From the NCBI GenBank assembly GCA_019136395.1, contig JAGVUH010000023.1, positions 1 to 5,504 of the forward strand: DNA of 5,504 nucleotides, written 5' to 3'. Of the stretch, positions 1 through 5,504 are shown in pieces (position 1 is the first letter of the stretch; every line of letters begins with the position of its first letter). The position numbers and the translations under genes are program-made. Source of the DNA: Gammaproteobacteria bacterium. Lineage in GTDB: Bacteria; Pseudomonadota; Gammaproteobacteria; Chromatiales; Chromatiaceae. A model generated the notes under the pieces. It saw nothing but the letters and a program-made list of their open reading frames with translations. It had not been told where the DNA came from and searched no databases.

Positions 1-909
1 GTGGACATCGTCATGGCGGCCATCGTCGGCGCCGCCGGCCTGCTGCCGACCCTGGCCGCGGCCCGGGCCGGCAAGCGCCTGCTGCTGGCCAACAAGGAGG
101 CCCTGGTGATCGCCGGGGAGATCCTCATGTCCGCCGCCGCCGCCAGCGGCGCCCTGCTGCTGCCCATCGACAGCGAGCACAACGCCATCTTCCAGTGCAT
201 GCCCCCGGGCTATGAGCGCGGCCTGGAGCGGGTCGGGGTGGAGCGTATCCTGCTCACCGCCTCCGGGGGGCCCTTCCGCGACCGGCCCCTGGCGGAGCTC
301 GCCCAGGTCACCCCGGACCAGGCCTGCGCCCACCCCAACTGGAGCATGGGCCGTAAGATCTCGGTGGACTCGGCGACCATGATGAACAAGGGCCTGGAGC
401 TGATCGAGGCCTGCTGGCTGTTCGGCACCCGGCCGGAGCGCATCCAGATCGTCATCCATCCCCAGAGCGTCATCCATTCCCTGGTGCAGTACGTGGACGG
501 CTCGGTGCTGGCCCAGCTCGGCAACCCGGACATGCGCACCCCCATCGCCCACGCCCTGGCCTGGCCGGAGCGCCTCAGTTCCGGGGTCTCGCCCCTCGAC
601 CTCTTCGCCGTCGGCCGTCTGGACTTCTCGCCGCCCGGTTACGACCGCTTCCCCTGTCTGTCCCTGGCGATCCAGGCCGCCGAGGCCGGCGGCACGGCCC
701 CGACCATCCTCAACGCCGCCAATGAGGTGGCGGTGGCCGCCTTCCTTGGCGGGCGCATCGGCTTCACCGCCATCGCCGACCTGGTGGCGGCGACCCTGGC
801 GCGACTGCCCGCCGGGCCGGTGCCCGCGGATGGCCTGGAGACCCTGCTGGCCACGGATCGGGAGGCCCGGGCCCTGGCGGAACAACTGTTGCCAGCCCCG
901 GTCCCATAA
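1..909 (+). CDS. dxr: 1-deoxy-D-xylulose-5-phosphate reductoisomerase, 5'-truncated by window edge
   Basis: DXP reductoisomerase (IspC) converts 1-deoxy-D-xylulose 5-phosphate to 2-C-methyl-D-erythritol 4-phosphate with NADPH and a divalent metal. This is the committed step of the cytoplasmic MEP isoprenoid pathway. The frame is open from base 1 and the GTG there is an internal Val codon: by recall of the E. coli protein (398 aa), about 93 N-terminal residues, most of the NADPH-binding fold, lie outside the window. The 302 visible residues contain the expected active site: LLANKE with Lys32 (E. coli Lys125), metal ligands in DSEHN (Asp57, Glu59) and Glu133, SGGPF with Ser88, the flexible lid HPNWSMG with His111, Trp114 and Met116, and SATMMNKG with Ser124, Asn129 and Lys130. 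The C-terminal helical domain includes [12 protein letters not shown]. It ends at TAA 907-909, 42 nt before rseP. Nothing looks degenerate, and identification is secure. Confidence 0.97.
   Translation: MDIVMAAIVGAAGLLPTLAAARAGKRLLLANKEALVIAGEILMSAAAASGALLLPIDSEHNAIFQCMPPGYERGLERVGVERILLTASGGPFRDRPLAELAQVTPDQACAHPNWSMGRKISVDSATMMNKGLELIEACWLFGTRPERIQIVIHPQSVIHSLVQYVDGSVLAQLGNPDMRTPIAHALAWPERLSSGVSPLDLFAVGRLDFSPPGYDRFPCLSLAIQAAEAGGTAPTILNAANEVAVAAFLGGRIGFTAIADLVAATLARLPAGPVPADGLETLLATDREARALAEQLLPAPVP
879..906 (+). promoter_or_regulatory. Weak sigma-E-like promoter candidate upstream of rseP
   Basis: GGAACAA at 879-885 matches the first five bases of the sigma-E -35 consensus GGAACTT. After a 15-nt spacer, GTCCCA at 901-906 shares four of six positions with the -10 consensus GTCTAA. 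Transcription would start near 911-914, about 40 nt before the rseP start. Envelope-stress sigma factors are known to drive rseP/bamA/skp genes in E. coli, so the location makes sense. The match is partial and lies inside the dxr coding sequence, so chance is a real alternative. Confidence 0.2.
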
Positions 910-951
910 GGCATGTCCCTCTTCCCGCCGCTCTTGCTGGATAACTGACGC

Positions 952-2313
952 ATGCCCGATCTCCTCCATACCCTGCTCTCCTTCATCGTCGCCCTGGGCG
1001 TCCTCATCGCCGTCCACGAGTTCGGTCACTTCTGGGTGGCTCGACGCCTGGGGGTCAAGGTCTTGCGCTTCTCCATCGGTTTTGGGCGGCCCCTGCTGCG
1101 CAGGGTCGGCCGCGACGGCACCGAGTACGTCCTGGCAGGCATCCCCTTGGGCGGTTACGTCAAGATGCTCGACGAGCGGGAGGAGGCGGTGGACCCGGCG
1201 GAGGCCCACCTGGCCTTTAACCGCCAGGTGTTGTGGAAGCGGACCGCCATCGTCCTCGCCGGGCCCCTGTTCAATCTCGCCTTCGCCATCCTGCTCTACT
1301 GGGGGCTCCTGGTGGTGGGTGAAACTGGCAGCCGGGCCCTGATCGGCGCGGTCACCCCCGACTCCCTGGCCGCCGAGGCGGGGATCCAGGTGGGGGACGA
1401 ACTGCTCCAGATCGGCGACCGTCCCACCCCGACCTGGGAGGCGGCGGTCTTCGCCCTCATGGCCGAGTCCCTGGATGGGGAGGACCTGCCGGTGCGGGTC
1501 CGCGACCGGGATGGGGACGAGCAGCGCCTGGTCCTGTCAGGCCCGGGCCTGGCCGCCCTCCCCGATGATCCCGCCATCCTGACCCAGATCGGCCTCAGCC
1601 CCGCCCAACCCCCCCTGCCGCCGCGCATCGGCACCCTCGTCGCCGGCGAGGCCGCCGAGGAGGCCGGGCTCAGACCCGGGGATCTGATCCTTAGCGTCGC
1701 CGGGGAGCCCGTCGCCACCTGGGACGAGTGGGTCAAGCAGGTGCGTGACCACCCGGGCCAATCCCTGGCGCTGCGCCTGGCGCGGGGGGATGAGGAACTG
1801 GAGCTCGACCTGACCCCCCGCCCGGTGCCGGGGCCCAGCGGGGAGATCGGCCGGGTCGGCGCCGGGGTCGAGGTGCCCGAGGCCCTGCTGGCGGAATACC
1901 GGGCCGAGGTCCGCCTGGGACCCCTCGATGCCGCCCGGGTGGCCGTCGCCAAGACCCTGGACATGAGTTGGCTCATGCTCAAGGTGATGGGCCGCATGCT
2001 CACCGGTCAGGCCTCGGTGGAGAACCTCAGCGGCCCCATCTCCATCGCCGAGAGCGCCGGGCGTAGCGCCAGTCATGGGGTGGATTACTTCATCAAGTTC
2101 CTGGCCGTGGTCAGTATCAGTCTCGGGGTGCTCAACCTCCTGCCCATCCCCTTGCTGGATGGGGGCCACCTGCTGTTCTACCTGGTGGAGGCCGTCAAGG
2201 GCAGCCCCCTGTCCGAATCGCTGCAGATGCTCGGGCAACGCATCGGGGTGGTCCTCATCGCCGCCCTCATGTCCCTGGCCTTCTACGTCGACCTCCAGCG
2301 CCTGTTCAACTAG
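952..2313 (+). CDS. rseP: RIP (site-2) zinc metalloprotease RseP, sigma-E pathway
   Basis: RseP is an inner-membrane site-2 protease. In E. coli it makes the second cut in anti-sigma factor RseA after DegS, releasing sigma-E, and also clears remnant signal peptides. The 453 residues match the family length (E. coli 450). TM1 (about 4-27) carries the zinc motif HEFGH at 22-26. SIGFG at 41-45 and IPLGGYVKM at 64-72 mark the membrane re-entrant and edge-strand region. GPLFN at 104-108 lies in TM2 (about 99-122). Two periplasmic PDZ domains follow (about 124-200 and 223-305), then NLSGPIS at 358-364. TM3 (about 380-400) leads into NLLPIPLLDGG, giving the third zinc ligand Asp403 with conserved Asn395. 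TM4 is about 431-446. All catalytic residues are present. The start is constrained: an in-frame TGA at 946-948 excludes anything earlier, so ATG 952 is the first good start. Its ribosome site is weak (GGA at 939-941). Confidence 0.97.
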   Translation: MPDLLHTLLSFIVALGVLIAVHEFGHFWVARRLGVKVLRFSIGFGRPLLRRVGRDGTEYVLAGIPLGGYVKMLDEREEAVDPAEAHLAFNRQVLWKRTAIVLAGPLFNLAFAILLYWGLLVVGETGSRALIGAVTPDSLAAEAGIQVGDELLQIGDRPTPTWEAAVFALMAESLDGEDLPVRVRDRDGDEQRLVLSGPGLAALPDDPAILTQIGLSPAQPPLPPRIGTLVAGEAAEEAGLRPGDLILSVAGEPVATWDEWVKQVRDHPGQSLALRLARGDEELELDLTPRPVPGPSGEIGRVGAGVEVPEALLAEYRAEVRLGPLDAARVAVAKTLDMSWLMLKVMGRMLTGQASVENLSGPISIAESAGRSASHGVDYFIKFLAVVSISLGVLNLLPIPLLDGGHLLFYLVEAVKGSPLSESLQMLGQRIGVVLIAALMSLAFYVDLQRLFN

Positions 2314-2332
2314 CGTCGCGGACCCCGGCGGC

Positions 2333-2374
2333 GGCTTGCCGCGGCCAGGGGGGGCGGGATCGCCCCGGCAAGCC
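2333..2374. repeat. GC-rich inverted repeat / nested hairpin after rseP
   Basis: GGCTTGCCG at 2333-2341 is perfectly complementary to CGGCAAGCC at 2366-2374. Inside it, GGGGCG at 2351-2356 pairs with CGCCCC at 2361-2366 around a GGAT tetraloop; base 2366 can join only one of the two stems. The structure begins 20 nt after the rseP stop. No T-run follows it (the next bases are ATCTCCGGGGG), so it is not a standard intrinsic terminator. It could be a partial terminator, an mRNA-stabilising 3' hairpin or a REP-like element. The complementarity is directly seen; the role is inference. Confidence 0.6.
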
Positions 2375-2410
2375 ATCTCCGGGGGTTCGGTGGCTCGGAC
2401 CGCGGTGGTT

Positions 2411-2437
2411 TTGTTCGGGGTGCCCTTGGCCTATACT
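2411..2437 (+). promoter_or_regulatory. Candidate sigma-70-type promoter for bamA
   Basis: TATACT at 2432-2437 matches five of six bases of the -10 consensus and sits in the only noticeably AT-rich patch of the rseP-bamA gap. A possible -35, TTGTTC at 2411-2416, matches only three of six positions, and its 15-nt spacing is short of the optimal 17. No extended -10 TGn is present. Transcription would begin near 2444, leaving a leader of about 50 nt before TTG 2496. It would let bamA and skp be transcribed apart from rseP. Not demonstrated. Confidence 0.35.
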
Positions 2438-2482
2438 TATCGGCCACGCATGAGGGTCGCCCGGGGTGGCGGCCAACTCCAC

Positions 2483-2488
2483 AGGGGG
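2483..2488 (+). promoter_or_regulatory. Ribosome binding site that favours the TTG/GTG start of bamA
   Basis: AGGGGG at 2483-2488 resembles the Shine-Dalgarno AGGAGG with one change. It lies 7 nt before TTG 2496 and 4 nt before GTG 2493; the longer spacing is closer to optimal. A competing GAGG at 2452-2455 lies 10 nt before a further in-frame GTG at 2466, so the start is not settled by this alone. Confidence 0.5.
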
Positions 2489-2495
2489 AAGGGTG

Positions 2496-4928
2496 TTGGG
2501 AATCTCCAGACTGGTTTTTGCCGGCCGTCGGCCGACGCTGCCTGGGCGCGCCGGACGGGGTGCCTGCGGGTCGCCGGCGCCGTGCCCGGCCCCCACCGCA
2601 ACGGCCACCCGTTGCCAGGCGCTCCCCCGCCTCCTCCTGGTCCTCAGCCTCTGGCTGCTCGGTCTGGGCGCTGCCTGGGCTGATACCTTCAAGGTCAGTG
2701 ACATCCGCATCGAGGGCCTGCAGCGCATCTCCGCCGGTACCGTCTTCAGCCTGCTGCCGGTCAAGATCGGTGACAGCACCACGGACGAGGTCACCGCCAA
2801 GAGCATCCGCGCCCTCTACGCCTCCGGCTTCTTCGAGGACGTCAAGGTCGAGCGGGAGGGCACCGTCCTGGTGGTGACCGTCCAGGAACGGCCCACGGTG
2901 GCCGAGATCATTCTCAGCGGTAACAAGGATCTCGACGAGGAGCAGCTCCGCGCCGCCCTCAAGGAGATCGGCCTGGCCGAGGGGCGGGTCTTCGACAAGG
3001 CCATCCTCGACCGCATCGAACAGGAGCTCAAGAACCAGTATTTCTCCCGCGGCAAGTATGGTGTCGAGGTCCAGACCACGGTCTCCCCCCTGGAGCGGAA
3101 CCGGGTGCGGGTGACCATCGACGTCATCGAGGGGCTCACCGCCCGCATCAAGCAGATCAACATCATCGGCAACGAGGCCTTCCCGGAAAAGGAACTGCTG
3201 GGGCTGTTCAAACTCGGCAAGTCCGACTGGCTGTCCTGGTATAGCAAGAACGACCAGTATTCCAAGCAGAAGCTGGGCGGCGACCTGGAGAGCCTGCGCT
3301 CCTTCTACCTCGACCGGGGCTTCATCAAGTTCGAGATCAAGTCCACCCAGGTGTCCATCAGCGCCGATCGCAAGGACATCTACATCACGGTGGTGATCAA
3401 GGAAGGGGACATCTTCCTCGTCAGCGACATCCAGCTCGCCGGGGAACCGACCCTGCCCACGGAGGAGGTCTTCCCCCTGATCCACATGCGCCGCAACGAG
3501 CCCTTCTCCCGCAAGGCCACCACCCAGAGCGCGGAACGGATCTCCCGGCGCCTGGCGGACGAGGGCTATGCCTTCGCCAACGTCAACACCATCCCGGAGG
3601 TGGATGAGGAAAAGCAGGTGGTCAAGGTCATCTTCTTCGTCGACCCCGGCAAGCGCGTCTACGTCCGCCGGGTCAACATGAAGGGCAACACCAAGACCCG
3701 GGATGAGGTCCTGCGCCGCGAGATGCGGCAACTGGAGGCCTCCTGGTTCTCCTCGGAGCTGGTCCGGGAGTCCCGCGAGCGCTTGCAGCGCCTGGGCTTC
3801 TTCGACGACGTCAGCATCGAGACCCCCGCCGTGCCCGGCTCCCCGGATCAGGTCGACGTGGACGTCACGGTCAAGGAAAAGCCCTCCGGCAACCTCATGG
3901 CCGGCGTCGGCTACTCCCAGACCCAGGGCATCATCTTCAACACCAGCGTGACCCAGAACAACTTCCTGGGCACGGGCAAGCGCGTCTCCTTCGCCTTCAA
4001 TACCAGTGACGCCAACCGGGTCTACGAGCTGGGTTACAACAACCCCTACTACACCATCAACGGCATCAGCCGTGGCTTCACCCTTTCCTACCGGGAGACC
4101 AACTACGAGAACCTGGATCTGGCGCGCTACTCGACGGACCAGGGCATCGCCGGCATCAACTTCGGCCTGCCGATCTCGGATGTCAGCCGCGCCAGCCTGG
4201 GCCTTCAGTACCAGTACATCAAGCTCAAGCCGGGTGACTCGGTGGTGGCGGACGAATTCGTCCTCCTGAATGGCGACACCTACAACGACTATGTGCTGAA
4301 CGCGGGCTATCTCAAGGACTCCCGAGATACCACCGTCTTCCCGACCAAGGGCGTGCTGCAGAATCTCGCCCTGGAGCTGTCGGGACCGGGCAGCGACCTG
4401 GAGTACTGGCGCCTGACCTATCGCCATCGCCATTACTTCCCCCTGGCCCGCCGCTACACCCTTAACCTGCGGGCCGATCTGGGTTACGGGGACGGTTATG
4501 GCGACGCCACCAGTGGCCTGCCCTTCTTCGAGAACTTCTACGCCGGTGGTCCCCGCTCGGTGCGCGGCTGGCAGGAGAACACCCTCGGCCCCCGGGAGGT
4601 CACCGGCGAGCAGTACCCCATCGGCGGCAACATCAAGATCGTTGGCAGCGCCGAGCTCTTCATGCCCCCGCCCATCTCCGGGGACCTGGCCGACACCATC
4701 CGCCTCAGCGCCTTCTTCGACTTCGGCAACGTCTGGACGACCAACAACATGAATGGCCTCATCGCCCCCGACGGCTTCGACCTGGGTGATCTGCGCTATT
4801 CCGCCGGCGTGTCGCTGGTCTGGCTGTCCCCCGTCGGTGTCATCTTCGCCAGCGCGGCCTACCCCATGAACGAGCAGGAAGGTGACGATACCCAAATCTT
4901 CCAGTTCGGCCTGGGGCAGAACTTCTAG
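2496..4928 (+). CDS. bamA: Outer membrane protein assembly factor BamA (Omp85 family)
   Basis: BamA is the essential core of the BAM complex, folding beta-barrel proteins into the outer membrane. From TTG 2496 the product is 810 residues. An unusually long leader (1-62) ends in a hydrophobic core and AWA before Asp63. Five POTRA repeats follow at about 63-133, 134-216, 217-305, 306-387 and 388-465, most opening with the typical strand-G-N pattern (LSGNKDL, IIGNEAF, MKGNTKT). The Omp85 barrel spans 466-810, with the loop-6 lid motif VRGW at 689-692 followed by NTLGP, and the C-terminal aromatic OMP signature QFGLGQNF ending in Phe. The mature part (748 aa) is shorter than E. coli's, mainly in the barrel. 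There is no in-frame ATG before the conserved region; alternative starts are GTG 2493 and GTG 2466. It lies 182 nt after rseP and 39 nt before skp. Identity is certain; only the start is in doubt. Confidence 0.97.
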   Translation: MGISRLVFAGRRPTLPGRAGRGACGSPAPCPAPTATATRCQALPRLLLVLSLWLLGLGAAWADTFKVSDIRIEGLQRISAGTVFSLLPVKIGDSTTDEVTAKSIRALYASGFFEDVKVEREGTVLVVTVQERPTVAEIILSGNKDLDEEQLRAALKEIGLAEGRVFDKAILDRIEQELKNQYFSRGKYGVEVQTTVSPLERNRVRVTIDVIEGLTARIKQINIIGNEAFPEKELLGLFKLGKSDWLSWYSKNDQYSKQKLGGDLESLRSFYLDRGFIKFEIKSTQVSISADRKDIYITVVIKEGDIFLVSDIQLAGEPTLPTEEVFPLIHMRRNEPFSRKATTQSAERISRRLADEGYAFANVNTIPEVDEEKQVVKVIFFVDPGKRVYVRRVNMKGNTKTRDEVLRREMRQLEASWFSSELVRESRERLQRLGFFDDVSIETPAVPGSPDQVDVDVTVKEKPSGNLMAGVGYSQTQGIIFNTSVTQNNFLGTGKRVSFAFNTSDANRVYELGYNNPYYTINGISRGFTLSYRETNYENLDLARYSTDQGIAGINFGLPISDVSRASLGLQYQYIKLKPGDSVVADEFVLLNGDTYNDYVLNAGYLKDSRDTTVFPTKGVLQNLALELSGPGSDLEYWRLTYRHRHYFPLARRYTLNLRADLGYGDGYGDATSGLPFFENFYAGGPRSVRGWQENTLGPREVTGEQYPIGGNIKIVGSAELFMPPPISGDLADTIRLSAFFDFGNVWTTNNMNGLIAPDGFDLGDLRYSAGVSLVWLSPVGVIFASAAYPMNEQEGDDTQIFQFGLGQNF

Positions 4929-4955
4929 GTCGGCCGGGTCGCCAGGCCCCAGCGT

Positions 4956-4960
4956 GAGGT
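4956..4960 (+). promoter_or_regulatory. Ribosome binding site deciding the skp start
   Basis: GAGGT at 4956-4960 is a good Shine-Dalgarno match 7 nt before ATG 4968. It overlaps an upstream in-frame GTG at 4959, which is therefore unlikely to be the true start. Confidence 0.7.
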
Positions 4961-4967
4961 GCTGCTG

Positions 4968-5495
4968 ATGTTCAAGCCGTTCCCCCTTCCGGTCGTCGCC
5001 CTGGGCGCGGCCTTGCTCGGCGTGGCGGGCCCCGCCGCCGCCGTGAACTACGTCATCGGCGCCATCGATCCGGATCGCATCGTCGAGCGTTCACCCCAGT
5101 ACGAGCAGGCGCGCAACGAGCTGCAGCGGGCCGTGGCCGAGCGGGAGCTGAAGTTGCGGGAACAGCAGGAGGAGCTCACCGCCCTGCAGGAACGGCTGGA
5201 GCGGGACGCCCCCCTGATGGGCAATGACGAAGTCCAGCGTCTGACCAATGACATCCGCAACCGCGACCGCAAGCTCAAGTACGCCCAGGGCGAGGCCCGC
5301 GAGGACCTGACCCTGCGCCAGAACGAGATGCGCACCAAGCTCGGCAAGCAGGTCGAGGAGGTGGTCACCGAGCTGGCCAAGGAGCGCGGTATCGACCTCA
5401 TCGTCAGCGGCAAGGATGTCTTCTACTTCAGCGAACGCATCGACATCTCCGACGAGGTGGTGGAACGGATGCGGGCCAAGCACCAGGCCAAGTAG
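4968..5495 (+). CDS. skp: Periplasmic OMP chaperone Skp (OmpH family)
   Basis: Skp/OmpH is a trimeric periplasmic holdase that binds outer-membrane proteins emerging from the Sec translocon, keeps them soluble and hands them to BAM. The product is 175 residues (E. coli precursor 161). A Sec signal peptide covers about 1-25, with Lys3, a hydrophobic core and PAAA before Val26. The mature protein opens with the short strand YVIGAIDPDRI. A long, highly charged heptad-like region (about 40-130), rich in Glu, Arg, Lys, Gln and Leu, forms the coiled-coil tentacle. The chain then returns to the body with GIDLIVSG, VFYFS and IDISDEVVERM, the conserved C-terminal pattern of the family. ATG 4968 is preferred over GTG 4959 because of the ribosome site at 4956-4960. 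It follows bamA by 39 nt with no terminator, so co-transcription is likely. lpxD is the expected next gene, outside the window. Confidence 0.94.
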   Translation: MFKPFPLPVVALGAALLGVAGPAAAVNYVIGAIDPDRIVERSPQYEQARNELQRAVAERELKLREQQEELTALQERLERDAPLMGNDEVQRLTNDIRNRDRKLKYAQGEAREDLTLRQNEMRTKLGKQVEEVVTELAKERGIDLIVSGKDVFYFSERIDISDEVVERMRAKHQAK

Positions 5496-5504
5496 GCCTG
5501 CCTC

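Noticed and set aside
1..3. GTG at the first base as a true dxr start
   Set aside because: The protein would lack the NADPH-binding N-terminus, and the residue aligns with an internal Val about 94 residues into the E. coli enzyme. The window simply begins inside the gene.
2526..2537. Perfect 12-bp palindrome CGTCGGCCGACG near the bamA start, considered as an operator
   Set aside because: At about two-thirds GC, a few perfect 12-bp palindromes are expected by chance in 5.5 kb, and no second site or known regulator motif accompanies it.
2075..2683. A + strand frame crossing the rseP end, the gap and the bamA leader
   Set aside because: It overlaps conserved rseP and bamA coding sequence, and its Ser/Pro/Arg/Cys/Trp-rich translation is typical of an out-of-frame shadow in GC-rich DNA.
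2310..4895. Stop-free antisense frame of 861 codons opposite bamA
   Set aside because: It is in exact codon register with bamA, so it would be interrupted only by TTA, CTA or TCA codons in bamA, which high-GC genes avoid. Its translation is low-complexity Gly/Asp/Val/Leu/Gln-rich with no recognisable domain. The shorter antisense frame at 1537-2376 opposite rseP has the same explanation.
4918..4944. AGAACTT (6 of 7 to the sigma-E -35) at the bamA end, as a possible skp promoter
   Set aside because: The only -10-like GTC (4938) is 13 nt downstream, too short for sigma-E spacing, with poor matches beyond GTC. The -35-like bases also encode the conserved BamA C-terminus.
4929..4967. Possible terminator between bamA and skp
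   Set aside because: The 39-nt gap has no strong stem followed by a T-run, and the spacing fits co-transcription.

Overview
The window is about 5.5 kb of GC-rich DNA (roughly two-thirds G+C by eye). It carries one conserved, co-directional block on the + strand: dxr (cut at the window's left edge), rseP, bamA and skp. The proteins resemble their gammaproteobacterial counterparts, and the order dxr-rseP-bamA-skp, with no uppS or cdsA between dxr and rseP, is the one found in Pseudomonas and many non-enteric Gammaproteobacteria. The organism is therefore most likely a high-GC gammaproteobacterium. A finer placement, for example in the Chromatiales, would be a guess.

Layout. Positions 1-909 hold the C-terminal three quarters of 1-deoxy-D-xylulose-5-phosphate reductoisomerase. 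A 42-nt gap leads to rseP (952-2313), the intramembrane site-2 protease of the sigma-E envelope stress pathway. The largest non-coding stretch follows (2314-2495, 182 nt). It holds a strong GC-rich inverted repeat and then a comparatively AT-rich patch with a TATACT box that could be a promoter. bamA (about 2496-4928) encodes the central outer-membrane protein assembly factor: five POTRA domains and a C-terminal beta-barrel. A 39-nt gap with a good ribosome binding site leads to skp (4968-5495), a periplasmic OMP chaperone. The window ends 9 nt later, where lpxD would be expected from synteny.

How the genes work together. RseP tunes sigma-E output when OMP folding fails. Skp carries unfolded OMPs across the periplasm, and BamA folds them into the outer membrane. 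dxr supplies isoprenoid precursors, including those for the undecaprenyl carrier lipid used in envelope synthesis. The set is an envelope-biogenesis operon.

I see no mobile element, CRISPR array, RNA gene or undescribed system; this is core chromosome. The points worth a second look are modest: the long, non-ATG-started BamA leader, the inverted repeat and promoter-like patch before bamA, a weak sigma-E-like site before rseP, a Trp variant of the BamA lid-loop motif, and a comparatively compact BamA barrel.
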